Below are positions 53,058 through 61,673 of a stretch of DNA of 63,798 nucleotides, one piece after another. Position 1 is the first letter of the stretch; every line of letters starts with the position of its first letter. Location: assembly GCF_001683915.1 (NCBI RefSeq), contig NZ_LXTT01000067.1, positions 1 through 63,798 of the forward strand. The letters run 5' to 3'. The notes under the pieces were generated by a model. It saw nothing but the letters and a program-made list of their open reading frames with translations. It did not search any database and was not told the DNA's origin. The DNA comes from Allomuricauda sp. CP2A. Lineage in GTDB: Bacteria; Bacteroidota; Bacteroidia; Flavobacteriales; Flavobacteriaceae. The position numbers and the translations under genes were made by a program.

Positions 53058-55775
53058 TTATTCGTCAACTATATTGGGAGCCAGCCATTTTTGGGCTTTC
53101 TCCAGTTCAATGTTTTTTCTTTTGGCAAAATCCGCTACTTGATCTTGTTTTATTTTTCCCAATCCAAAATATTTGGCCTGTGGATGTGCAAAATAATAGC
53201 CACTAACGCTGGCAGCGGGCCACATGGCCAGACTATCGGTCAGTTTTACCCCAATTTTTTCCTCAACATCCATCATATCCCAAATGGTCAATTTCTCCAA
53301 GTGGTCCGGACAAGCTGGGTAGCCGGGTGCTGGGCGAATTCCGCGATAATTTTCCTTGATTAAATCCGTATTATCCAAATTTTCATCCACTGCATAGCCC
53401 CAATAATTGGTTCGTACTTCTTTGTGCAGATACTCCGCAAAAGCTTCGGCCAATCTATCGGCCAAGGCTTTGATCATAATGGAATTGTAGTCATCATGAT
53501 CCTTTTCAAATTGGGCCGCCAACTCTTGGGTGCCAAACCCCGCACTTACACAAAAACAGCCCACGTAATCCTGAATTCCAGAATCTTTGGGGGCGATAAA
53601 ATCTGCCAATGCGATATTGGGAACGCCTTCCCGTTTTTTGAGTTGTTGGCGAAGTGTTCTGAAAATGAAGGTTTTATTACTGTTCTCGACTGCCTGCCCG
53701 TCCGGCAGGCGGGCGCTCGAACTGACAACTTCAATATCATCCTCATCAACTTGATTTGCAGGAAACAGCCCGAAAATGGCCCTGGCCTTCAATAATTTTT
53801 CATCCAACACCTTCTTCAAAAGCTCCTTGGCATCCTTGAAAAGTTCCTTGGCTTGCTCACCAACAACCTCATCGGTCAAAATATCGGGATATTTTCCGTG
53901 CAGGTCCCAACTTCGGAAAAAAGGAGACCAATCGATAAATTCCTCCAATTTGGTCAACTCGAAATCTTCCAAAACTTGAATACCCAACTGGTTCGGTTTT
54001 TTGATCTCTGATGGGTTCCACTCGATTTTCAGCTTGTTTTCTCTGGCCTGCTCTAAGGTCAAATATTCCTTATGCTTGGAGCGTTTCAAAAACTTGTCCC
54101 GAAAGCTCTCGTAATCCAGTTTGATGTTCTTTTTATAGCTAACGGAAGTTTCATCCTGAAGCAAATCGCCCACCACCGTTACCGCTCTGGAGGCATCGTT
54201 GACGTGAACCACAGCCTGACTGTATTGCGGGTCAATTTTTACCGCGGTATGGGCCTTGCTCGTGGTGGCTCCTCCAATCAATAGGGGAACATCAAAGTTT
54301 TGGCGTTCCATTTCTTTGGCCAAAAACACCATTTCATCCAAGGATGGGGTGATCAGCCCACTCAACCCGATTATATCCACTTGCTCTTCCTTGGCCTTAT
54401 TGATGATTTTCTCAGGCGGAACCATCACGCCCATATCCACAATTTTATAATTGTTGCAGGCCAATACCACGCTCACAATATTCTTTCCAATATCGTGCAC
54501 ATCGCCTTTTACGGTGGCCATCAGTACTTTTCCAGCAGGCTTGGCATTTTCGTCTTTTGATGCTTCAATGTAGGGGGTCAAATACGCTACGGCCTTTTTC
54601 ATCACCCTAGCTGATTTCACCACCTGTGGCAGAAACATTTTTCCGCTTCCGAAAAGGTCGCCCACCACATTCATTCCGGTCATTAAATTGCCTTCAATAA
54701 CCTGTAACGGTTTAGCGGCTTGTTGGCGTGCCTCTTCCACATCTTCAATGATATATTGATCAATCCCTTTGACCAAAGCACGGGTAATACGATCCTGTAA
54801 TGGCTCTTCCCGCCAAGATAGGTCCACTTTGCTTTCCCTTGCCTTACCAACCACGGTCTCCGCAAATTCCAAAAGCCGTTCTGTGGCATCATCCCTTCTG
54901 TTGAGCAGTACATCCTCCACATGTTCCAATAAATCTTTGGGAATATCGTCATACACCTCCAACATGGTTGGGTTAACGATGCCCATGTTCATTCCCGCTT
55001 TAATGGCGTGGAACAAAAAAGCCGAATTAATAGCTTCCCGCACCGGATTGTTCCCCCTGAATGAGAAGGAAACGTTGCTCACCCCTCCACTGACACTACA
55101 ATAGGGCAGATTTTCACGGACCCACTGGGTACCTTCAATGAAATCGAGTGCATTGCGTTTGTGTTCATCCATTCCGGTGGCCACTGGGAAAATGTTCAAG
55201 TCGAAGATGATATCCTCTGGCGGAAAATTCACCTCATTGACCAATATATCATACGAGCGCTTTGCAATTTCTATACGACGGTCCAGGGTATCGGCCTGAC
55301 CCACTTCGTCAAAAGCCATAACGATTACAGCGGCACCATAGCGCTTTATCAGCTTTGCATGACGAATAAACTCTTCCTTACCTTCTTTTAAGCTGATGGA
55401 ATTCACCACACATTTCCCCTGCACCACCTGAAGTCCAGCTTCGATGATTTCCCATTTGGAACTATCGATCATGATGGGCACCCGGGCAATATCGGGTTCG
55501 GAAACAATGAGATTCAGGAATCTGACCATGGCTTCCTTACCATCGATCAGCCCATCATCCATGTTCACGTCAATGATTTGGGCACCACCTTCTACTTGGT
55601 CTCGGGCAACATCAAGAGCCTCATCAAACTTTTCTTCTTTGATCAGTCTTAAAAACCGCTTTGAACCGGCCACATTGGTGCGCTCCCCCACATTGATGAA
55701 ATTGCTTTCCGGGGTTACGATCAAGGGCTCGAGGCCGCTTAATTTTAAATATCTCTGCTCATTCTCTTTTGCCAT
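53058..55775 (-). CDS. metH: Methionine synthase MetH, part 2 (pterin, cobalamin and reactivation domains)
   Basis: This 905-aa protein carries the methyl-THF-binding domain (about 10-290), the cobalamin-binding domain with the base-off motif [10 protein letters not shown], and the C-terminal SAM-dependent activation domain ([21 protein letters not shown]...[12 protein letters not shown]). The homocysteine domain is encoded by the preceding gene, so E. coli MetH is split in two here. Within the activation domain, the segment [15 protein letters not shown] is encoded by an inserted palindromic repeat (53682-53727), just before [16 protein letters not shown]. The enzyme probably tolerates it. 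Confidence 0.95.
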   Translation of the reverse strand: MAKENEQRYLKLSGLEPLIVTPESNFINVGERTNVAGSKRFLRLIKEEKFDEALDVARDQVEGGAQIIDVNMDDGLIDGKEAMVRFLNLIVSEPDIARVPIMIDSSKWEIIEAGLQVVQGKCVVNSISLKEGKEEFIRHAKLIKRYGAAVIVMAFDEVGQADTLDRRIEIAKRSYDILVNEVNFPPEDIIFDLNIFPVATGMDEHKRNALDFIEGTQWVRENLPYCSVSGGVSNVSFSFRGNNPVREAINSAFLFHAIKAGMNMGIVNPTMLEVYDDIPKDLLEHVEDVLLNRRDDATERLLEFAETVVGKARESKVDLSWREEPLQDRITRALVKGIDQYIIEDVEEARQQAAKPLQVIEGNLMTGMNVVGDLFGSGKMFLPQVVKSARVMKKAVAYLTPYIEASKDENAKPAGKVLMATVKGDVHDIGKNIVSVVLACNNYKIVDMGVMVPPEKIINKAKEEQVDIIGLSGLITPSLDEMVFLAKEMERQNFDVPLLIGGATTSKAHTAVKIDPQYSQAVVHVNDASRAVTVVGDLLQDETSVSYKKNIKLDYESFRDKFLKRSKHKEYLTLEQARENKLKIEWNPSEIKKPNQLGIQVLEDFELTKLEEFIDWSPFFRSWDLHGKYPDILTDEVVGEQAKELFKDAKELLKKVLDEKLLKARAIFGLFPANQVDEDDIEVVSSSARLPDGQAVENSNKTFIFRTLRQQLKKREGVPNIALADFIAPKDSGIQDYVGCFCVSAGFGTQELAAQFEKDHDDYNSIMIKALADRLAEAFAEYLHKEVRTNYWGYAVDENLDNTDLIKENYRGIRPAPGYPACPDHLEKLTIWDMMDVEEKIGVKLTDSLAMWPAASVSGYYFAHPQAKYFGLGKIKQDQVADFAKRKNIELEKAQKWLAPNIVDE
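53682..53727 (-). repeat. Palindromic repeat inserted in frame in metH
   Basis: This 46-bp copy has stem GCCTGCC / GGCAGGC around CGTCC, with outer GTTCTCGAC and GCTCGAAC. Read in the gene frame it gives [14 protein letters not shown]. The frame stays open through the whole copy. It is nearly the same sequence as the copy at 49224-49269. Confidence 0.95.
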
Positions 55776-55784
55776 AAGTCTAAA

Positions 55785-56786
55785 CTATGCTAAAGTCAAA
55801 AGTTTTCTGGGTTCATACTCTTTTACCAAATCGGCAATGGCCTTAATATGCTCTGGTGTGGTTCCGCAGCAACCTCCCACGATGTTTACCAAGCCTTTTT
55901 CCACATACTCCTTGATTTGAGCTGCCATTTGCCCTGGGGTCTCATCGTACTCCCCAAAGGCATTGGGCAATCCGGCATTGGGGTGCGCTGAGGTGGCAAA
56001 TTCTGATTTTGCCGAAATCACCTCCAAATGAGGCACCAATTGTTTGGCGCCCAAGGCACAGTTGAACCCAACAGATAAAATTGGAATATGGGAAATTGAT
56101 ATTAAAAAAGCTTCGGCTGTTTGTCCGGACAAGGTTCTTCCCGAAGCATCGGTAATGGTACCGCTCACCATCACGGGAACCTCAATATTTCGTTCATCTT
56201 TTACTTCTTCAATGGCAAAAAGGGCCGCTTTTGCGTTGAGGGTATCAAAAATGGTTTCCACCAATAAAATATCGGAGCCGCCATCCAAGAGGGCCTCTAC
56301 TTGTTGTTTGTAGGCTATGCGAAGTTCATCAAATGAAATGGCACGATAGCCTGGATCGTTGACATCGGGGGACATGCTGGCCGTTTTGTTGGTCGGGCCA
56401 ATACTTCCTGCCACAAACCTCGGTTTGCTTGGATTCTTTTTGGTAAATTCTTCAGCAACCTGTTTTGCGATTTTGGCAGATTCGTAGTTCAACTCATAAA
56501 CCAATTCTTCCATACCATAATCGGCCATGGCAATGGTAGTACCCGAAAAGGTGTTGGTTTCAATAATGTCCGCTCCGGCTTCCAAATACACCCGGTGAAC
56601 CTCAGCGATGGCCTGTGGCTGGGTCAAGGACAATAAATCGTTGTTTCCCTGCAAATCACTGGGCCAATCCTTGAATCGTTCGCCCCTAAAATCAGCTTCC
56701 CCGAATTTATAACGCTGTAACATGGTGCCCATGGCGCCATCCAGCACTAAAATCCGTTTCTTCAATATGACTTCAATTTTTTCCAT
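55785..56786 (-). CDS. metH: Methionine synthase MetH, part 1 (homocysteine S-methyltransferase domain)
   Basis: The 333-aa TIM-barrel domain moves a methyl group from methylcobalamin to homocysteine. It has [16 protein letters not shown] at the start and the three zinc cysteines in GFNCALG and [10 protein letters not shown]. It is encoded apart from the other MetH domains and lies 9 bp upstream of them. I start at the ATG at 56786, which has an AAGGGAG ribosome site 8 nt upstream (56795-56801); 9 extra upstream codons are not supported. It follows a SAM riboswitch. Confidence 0.93.
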   Translation of the reverse strand: MEKIEVILKKRILVLDGAMGTMLQRYKFGEADFRGERFKDWPSDLQGNNDLLSLTQPQAIAEVHRVYLEAGADIIETNTFSGTTIAMADYGMEELVYELNYESAKIAKQVAEEFTKKNPSKPRFVAGSIGPTNKTASMSPDVNDPGYRAISFDELRIAYKQQVEALLDGGSDILLVETIFDTLNAKAALFAIEEVKDERNIEVPVMVSGTITDASGRTLSGQTAEAFLISISHIPILSVGFNCALGAKQLVPHLEVISAKSEFATSAHPNAGLPNAFGEYDETPGQMAAQIKEYVEKGLVNIVGGCCGTTPEHIKAIADLVKEYEPRKLLTLA

Positions 56787-56795
56787 AGTACAATC

Positions 56796-56810
56796 TCCCT
56801 TACAAAAGGA
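56796..56810 (-). promoter_or_regulatory. Possible Shine-Dalgarno-masking hairpin before metH
   Basis: On the minus strand TCCTT can pair with AAGGGA across a TTGT loop, covering the AAGGGAG ribosome site of metH part 1. With no terminator visible between the riboswitch and the gene, this is a candidate translational expression platform. The stem is short, so the call is tentative. Confidence 0.4.
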
Positions 56811-56886
56811 CATGGATGCATCAAGAAAATGTGGAAAATACTGTTGGAATGTATTCTTTTGTTATCCTTCCCAATTCCCAATGGTA

Positions 56887-57004
56887 GGTTTATCCTCCAT
56901 GAGGTCCTGAAACCGGTTCAGGACGGGTAGAATGTAGCACCTTCTCGAAGTCGAGGGTTGCTAAGGCTTCACAGGGTCCAATCCCTCCACCTTTCTTGAT
57001 AACC
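56887..57004 (-). promoter_or_regulatory. SAM-I riboswitch (S-box) upstream of metH
   Basis: On the minus strand the aptamer reads ATCAAGAAAGGTGGAGGGAT (P1 end and K-turn region), then GGACCCTGTGAAGCC and AGCAACCC, AAGGTGCTACATTCTACCC, a CCTGAACCGGTTTCAGG stem, and closes with GGAGGATAAACC. P1 pairs GGTTATC with GATAAACC. These are the conserved SAM-I core elements in order. S-box RNAs bind S-adenosylmethionine and turn off methionine genes. It fits the metH-metH-metF operon downstream. Confidence 0.92.
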
Positions 57005-57060
57005 ATTACAAGTTTTATATGAACTGAGGTGCAAATTAACGGCACTCGAGAATGAAAAGC

Positions 57061-57093
57061 AAAAAAAGAGCCGCTAATTTTCATATTAGCGGC
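57061..57093 (-). terminator. Intrinsic terminator after the first SDR gene
   Basis: On the minus strand GCCGCTAAT and ATTAGCGGC form a perfect 9-bp stem with a 6-nt loop, followed by CTC and seven T. It lies 27 bp after the SDR stop and before the riboswitch. Confidence 0.9.
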
Positions 57094-57119
57094 CCATTTG
57101 TGGGATATATAACAGAAGA

Positions 57120-57881
57120 TCAAATCATCATGCCGCCAGAGACCTCAATTCGTTGGGCATTGATCCATTTGGCCTCCTCGGTGCACAAGAACGCTACCAC
57201 ACCACCAATATCGCTGGGAATGCCAACACGACCCAAGGCGGTGAAATTGGCAATGGCCGCTCTTTTGCCTTCATCATTTTTGTTGGTACCCCCTCCAAAA
57301 TCCGTTTCAATGGCACCGGGGGCCACCACATTTGACCTGATTTTTCGTTCTCCCAATTCTTTGGCTTGATATCGGGTCAGTGCCTCTATGGCTGCTTTCA
57401 TTGATCCATAGACTGAATAGCCCGGAAAAGAAAATCGTGCCAACCCACTTGAGATATTTACGATACCTCCGCCGTCTGCCATGATGGGCAACATTTTTTG
57501 GGTTAAGAAAAAGGCTCCCTTAAAATGAATATCCACAAGGGCATTGAATTGCTCTTCGGTTGTTTCACTGATGGGTGCATTGATTCCAATCCCGGCATTG
57601 TTGATCAAGAAATCAATTTGTTTTGCTCCAAAATGGGAATCAATTACTTTCTTGACCTCCTCCACAAATGCATCGAAGCTATGATTGTCTGCCACATCCA
57701 ACTGCAGTGCATAGGCTTTTTGACCGATTTTTTCAATTTCATTCACCGTTTTGTCGGCTTCTTCTTTGTAACTGCGGTAGGTCAGTAATACGTTCAATCC
57801 TTTTTTGGCGAGGTTGATGGCCATATCCTCACCCAGTCCCCGGCTACCACCGGTTACCAATGCTATTTTATCTTTGCTCAT
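57120..57881 (-). CDS. SDR family oxidoreductase (paralogue 1)
   Basis: The 253-aa short-chain dehydrogenase has the cofactor loop TGGSRGLGEDMA, NNAG (INNAGIGINAP), and the active-site set Ser (NISSGLARF) and YxxxK (YSVYGSMKAA). The GGSRG loop with basic residues suggests NADP(H). The substrate is unknown. It is a close paralogue of the next upstream gene, so the pair arose by tandem duplication. Confidence 0.9.
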   Translation of the reverse strand: MSKDKIALVTGGSRGLGEDMAINLAKKGLNVLLTYRSYKEEADKTVNEIEKIGQKAYALQLDVADNHSFDAFVEEVKKVIDSHFGAKQIDFLINNAGIGINAPISETTEEQFNALVDIHFKGAFFLTQKMLPIMADGGGIVNISSGLARFSFPGYSVYGSMKAAIEALTRYQAKELGERKIRSNVVAPGAIETDFGGGTNKNDEGKRAAIANFTALGRVGIPSDIGGVVAFLCTEEAKWINAQRIEVSGGMMI

Positions 57882-57906
57882 TGTATTTGATTTTTTGATT
57901 ACAAAG

Positions 57907-57945
57907 CAAAATTAGCTTGGCATGCTTGGGTCAGGTTGCAAGCAT
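57907..57945 (-). promoter_or_regulatory. Promoter and inverted repeat upstream of SDR paralogue 1
   Basis: On the minus strand TAATTTTG (57907-57914) matches the -7 consensus. An inverted repeat ATGCTTG...CAAGCAT with a 10-bp spacer (57922-57945) covers the -33 region and could be an operator, possibly for the nearby AraC-type protein. Confidence 0.5.
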
Positions 57946-57982
57946 CAAACTGTTTTTTGTAAAAATCAAACAATGGAAAGAT

Positions 57983-58744
57983 TTAGATCATGGCACCTCC
58001 GGTGACCTCAATGCGTTGGGCATTCACCCATTTGGCATCTTCGGTGCACAAAAAGGCGACCACTCCCCCAATGTCATCGGGCCTGCCCACACGCCCCAAT
58101 GCCGTTCCTTGGATAATGAACCCTCTTTTTGTTTCATTGGTCTTGTTTTCACCGCCGCCAAAATCGGTTTCAATGGCACCGGGCGCCACGGTGTTGGCCG
58201 ATATTTTCCGAGCTGCCAATTCCTTGGCCAAGTATCGGGTGAACACCTCAACGGCACCTTTCATAGAGGCATAAGCCGAGCATGTGGGGAAAGCATATCG
58301 CACCAGCCCCGAAGAGATATTGATGATCCGTCCACCGTCATTGAGATACGGCAAGGCTTTTTGGGTAAAGAAATAAACGCCCTTAAAGTGGATGTTGAAC
58401 ATTTCATCAAACTGCTCCTCAGTAGTTGTGGCAAAAGGTTCATAAATCCCAGTCCCGGCATTATTGACCAGAAAATCAAATTTGGGTTTGCCCATTTCCT
58501 TTTCCAAAGCGTTACCAAGCTCGTCAAAAAAGGCATCAAACGTTTTTATTTTCAAGGTATCCAATTGCTGGGCATACCCCCACTGACCTTCTTTTTTAAT
58601 TTGGGCGATTACTTTATCCGCACTTGCTTTATCAGTATGGTAAGTAATCACCACATCAATTCCTTTTTTGGCCAAGTTGATGGCCATATCAGCACCGAGG
58701 CCTCTACTGCCCCCGGTTACCAATGCTATTTTTTTATCTGACAT
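57983..58744 (-). CDS. SDR family oxidoreductase (paralogue 2)
   Basis: The 253-aa protein has the same length and layout as its neighbour: TGGSRGLGADMAINLAKKGI, VNNAGTGIYEP, ISSGLVRYAF and YASMKGA for the catalytic YxxxK (here the Tyr is followed by ASMK). It starts 18 bp after the AraC regulator stop, so the two are probably co-transcribed. The substrate is unknown. Confidence 0.9.
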   Translation of the reverse strand: MSDKKIALVTGGSRGLGADMAINLAKKGIDVVITYHTDKASADKVIAQIKKEGQWGYAQQLDTLKIKTFDAFFDELGNALEKEMGKPKFDFLVNNAGTGIYEPFATTTEEQFDEMFNIHFKGVYFFTQKALPYLNDGGRIINISSGLVRYAFPTCSAYASMKGAVEVFTRYLAKELAARKISANTVAPGAIETDFGGGENKTNETKRGFIIQGTALGRVGRPDDIGGVVAFLCTEDAKWVNAQRIEVTGGAMI

Positions 58745-58762
58745 TTTTTTGTTTTTTGAAAA

Positions 58763-59680
58763 TCAAACCAGCGTTTTGTTCCTAAATTTCAAGGGGGACA
58801 TTGCCGCTCGCTTTTTAAAAAAATTGGAAAAATGGGCCACTTCCTCAAAGCCCAAGCTAAAGGCGACTTCAGAAATATTCCAATCGGTGTTGTTGAGCAG
58901 GATCTTGGCTTCCTCAAAGATTCGTGAATGGATAATGGCCGTAGTGGTACTCCCCGTGGTTTCCTTGAGTACCTTGTTCAAATGATTGGCATGTACCGCC
59001 AAACGTTCCGCAAAATCGTTGGCCGTTTTTAGCCCCAATCGTTGTGCTGGGGAATTTATTGGAAACTGGCGTTCCAACAACTCCACAAACAAATCGGTGA
59101 TTCGGGTCGCTGCATTTTTCCCATTTTCAAGGGGTTCCACGGGATTTAATTTTTGACCCAAGTGCAATAGTTCGATCACATAAGCCCTTATCAAATCAAA
59201 TTTATAGGGATAGTCCGATGAGAGTTCTTTGTCTATCTTCTTGAACAGCTGTTCCAGTTCCCCATAATCTTCATCAGAAATATTGAAAATGGGATATCCA
59301 CCGGGTTGAAACAGGGGTAAATTGTCCAGAATCACCCCACTTTTATCCTTGGATAAAAAATTGTCGGTGAACACACAAAAATATCCTGACTGATCACTAT
59401 CCAAAGGGACATAATGATATGGGATTTTCGGAGAAGCGAACAACAATGCCTTATTTTCAATATGAATTGACTTATCGGCATACTCGGCTTTGTTCCGTCC
59501 ATTGATCAAACTTATCTTGAAATAGGAACGTTGATCGTAGCGCATTTCCCCCTTGTCCAACCGCGTGCGATACTCATCAATCTTAAAAACATTGAAATGC
59601 CCAACGTCCTTTCCAATATTATCTGGAATGGGAAGACTGAGCTTGCTGTAAAAATCGCGTAAGGTGAACAGGCTTTGCAT
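58763..59680 (-). CDS. AraC-family transcriptional regulator
   Basis: The 305-aa protein has an N-terminal cupin-like sensing region (about 20-170) and a C-terminal AraC double helix-turn-helix (about 205-300, LAVHANHLNKVLKETTG...ISEVAFSLGFEEVAHFSNFFKKRAAMSPLKFR). Its position before the two SDR genes suggests that it regulates them in response to an unknown small molecule. Confidence 0.9.
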   Translation of the reverse strand: MQSLFTLRDFYSKLSLPIPDNIGKDVGHFNVFKIDEYRTRLDKGEMRYDQRSYFKISLINGRNKAEYADKSIHIENKALLFASPKIPYHYVPLDSDQSGYFCVFTDNFLSKDKSGVILDNLPLFQPGGYPIFNISDEDYGELEQLFKKIDKELSSDYPYKFDLIRAYVIELLHLGQKLNPVEPLENGKNAATRITDLFVELLERQFPINSPAQRLGLKTANDFAERLAVHANHLNKVLKETTGSTTTAIIHSRIFEEAKILLNNTDWNISEVAFSLGFEEVAHFSNFFKKRAAMSPLKFRNKTLV

Positions 59681-59708
59681 AATGTTGTAAAAATCAAATA
59701 TAATGGAT

Positions 59709-59743
59709 AAAAAAACACCTTCCTAAATTGCTTCGGGAAGGTG
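59709..59743 (-). terminator. Intrinsic terminator after the ferredoxin-NADP reductase gene
   Basis: On the minus strand CACCTTCC and GGAAGGTG form a perfect 8-bp stem with a 12-nt loop, followed by seven T. Confidence 0.88.
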
Positions 59744-59768
59744 CTTTTAGTACTATATGATTTTTATC

Positions 59769-60830
59769 TTAATTGATGCTCTGCACCACTTCTTTTTTGG
59801 CTTCTTTTTTGGAACCATCAAATCCTTCAACGCCACCAACCGTAGTATATTTCATTACATACCGCTTGTCTGGATTGATAATTTGGTAGGCAAACTGGCA
59901 CATTACCGCTGCTTCGTGGAACCCGGACAGGATCAATTTTAATTTTCCTGGATACGTATTTACATCACCTATGGCAAACACCCCTGGAATATTGGTCTGA
60001 TAATCCTTGGCATTGTTCACTTTGATGGCATTTTTCTCAATTTCCAAGCCCCAGTCACCAATTGGACCTAATTTGGGAGACAGTCCAAATAATGGAATAA
60101 AGAAATCCGTTTCCACATAGGTTTGTTCCTTTTCATCATCATTGTATTTGATGACCACTGCGTGCAGGTCATCTTTACCATGAATTTCCTTAACCTCAGC
60201 TTTGGTAAAAAGTTGAATTTTGCCCAATTTGGCCAATTCCCTAGCCTTCTCAACGGAGTCCAATGCACCCCTAAACTCATTTCTTCGGTGCACCAAGGAA
60301 ACTTCGGAAGCTATATCGGCCAAGAAAATGGCCCAATCCAATGCAGAGTCACCTCCACCGGAAATCACCACTTTTTTATCCCGGAATTGCTCTGGGTCTT
60401 TGACCATATATTCCACACCCTTACTTTCAAAGAGTCCAATATTGGGAATCATTGGTTTTCTGGGTTCAAAAGACCCCAATCCACCGGCAATGACCACAAC
60501 TGGGGCATGGTGCCGAGTCCCTTTGGTAGTGGTTACAATGAACGACCCATCTTCTTGTTTTTCCAAGGTCTCGGCGCGTTCACCCAACGTAAAACCGGGC
60601 TCAAAAGGCTTAATTTGTTCCATCAATTTGTCCACCAAATCCCCGGCCAATATCTCTGGATAGGCGGGAATATCGTAAATGGGCTTTTTGGGATAAATCT
60701 CGGAGCATTGTCCTCCGGGTTGTGCCAAAGCATCAATCAAATGGCACTTCAACTTTAACAATCCTGCTTCAAAAACGGTGAACAATCCCGTTGGTCCTGC
60801 TCCAATTATTAGTATGTCTGTTTTGATCAT
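59769..60830 (-). CDS. Thioredoxin-reductase-like ferredoxin--NADP+ reductase
   Basis: The 353-aa flavoprotein has the FAD motif ILIIGAGPTGLFTVFEAG, the NADPH motif VVISGGGDSALDWA and the FAD-closing segment GVFAIGDVNTYPG. It lacks the redox CxxC of thioredoxin reductase, which fits the YumC-type ferredoxin-NADP reductase group. It probably feeds electrons to ferredoxin for the sulfite/nitrite reductase encoded upstream. The ATG start is at 60830. Confidence 0.9.
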   Translation of the reverse strand: MIKTDILIIGAGPTGLFTVFEAGLLKLKCHLIDALAQPGGQCSEIYPKKPIYDIPAYPEILAGDLVDKLMEQIKPFEPGFTLGERAETLEKQEDGSFIVTTTKGTRHHAPVVVIAGGLGSFEPRKPMIPNIGLFESKGVEYMVKDPEQFRDKKVVISGGGDSALDWAIFLADIASEVSLVHRRNEFRGALDSVEKARELAKLGKIQLFTKAEVKEIHGKDDLHAVVIKYNDDEKEQTYVETDFFIPLFGLSPKLGPIGDWGLEIEKNAIKVNNAKDYQTNIPGVFAIGDVNTYPGKLKLILSGFHEAAVMCQFAYQIINPDKRYVMKYTTVGGVEGFDGSKKEAKKEVVQSIN

Positions 60831-60878
60831 AATTTTCCTTTTAAAATATTGTAGTCCCCTTCGACTCCGCTCAGGGCA

Positions 60879-61673
60879 CTATTCAGGCGTGACAGTTTTA
60901 TACTTTTCAAACAATTCTTTTCCCTTGGTTTGATATTCTTTTTGAATATCCACTATATTTTGACGGTGGTTGACCACCTCTCCTATAATAATTATGGCAG
61001 GATTGGCTAACTGCTGCTCCTTTGCCTTGTGCTCAATGGAAGCAACAGTGCCAATACCCACTTTTTCGTTTTCAGTGGTTCCATTTTGAATTATGGCCAC
61101 TGGCGTATGTTGTTTCCCCTCTTCTTTGAAGAGCTGCATGATTTCTCCCAATTTTGACATCCCCATAAGGATGACCACCGTGGCATTGGACTTTGCGGCC
61201 AAAGCCACATCCTTGGATAATTTATGCTCTTTTGTGGTGCCTGTAATCACCCAAAAACTTTCAGCCGCCCCTCTTTTGGTGACAGGGATGTTCTGCGAAG
61301 CTGGTACGGACACTGAGGATGAAATCCCTGGAACCACAGCCACATCAATACCCTGTTTTGCAGCGTACTCCATTTCTTCAGCGCCACGGCCAAAAACAAA
61401 AGGGTCACCCCCCTTTAAACGCACTACATGCACACCTTGTGAGGCTCTTTGCACAATCAGTTCATTGATTTGCTGTTGTTGATAGCGATAACATCCTTTT
61501 CGTTTGCCCACAAAAATGTGTTCCGCATCGGGTGCATATTCCAATAACTCTGGATCTACCAAAGCATCGTACAGCACCACATCGGCACTTTGCAAGGCCT
61601 TGATACCCTTAAGGGTAATCAGGTCCAAATCTCCGGGGCCAGCCCCAACTACAGTCAACTTTCCGCTATGCAT
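60879..61673 (-). CDS. cobA: Uroporphyrinogen-III C-methyltransferase (SUMT)
   Basis: SUMT makes precorrin-2, the precursor of sirohaem. The 264-aa protein has KLTVVGAGPGDLDLITLKG, DALVDPELL, VRLKGGDPFVFGRGAEE and VPGISSSV. I start at the ATG at 61673, which overlaps the stop of the reductase gene; a longer frame runs into that gene. It supplies the sirohaem needed by the reductase. Confidence 0.93.
   Translation of the reverse strand: MHSGKLTVVGAGPGDLDLITLKGIKALQSADVVLYDALVDPELLEYAPDAEHIFVGKRKGCYRYQQQQINELIVQRASQGVHVVRLKGGDPFVFGRGAEEMEYAAKQGIDVAVVPGISSSVSVPASQNIPVTKRGAAESFWVITGTTKEHKLSKDVALAAKSNATVVILMGMSKLGEIMQLFKEEGKQHTPVAIIQNGTTENEKVGIGTVASIEHKAKEQQLANPAIIIIGEVVNHRQNIVDIQKEYQTKGKELFEKYKTVTPE

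Noticed and set aside
56890..57123. 77-codon minus-strand ORF upstream of metH
   Set aside because: The sequence is a SAM-I riboswitch aptamer; the open frame is incidental.
57917..58741. 274-codon plus-strand ORF antisense to the SDR gene
   Set aside because: Shadow of SDR paralogue 2, which has all catalytic motifs.
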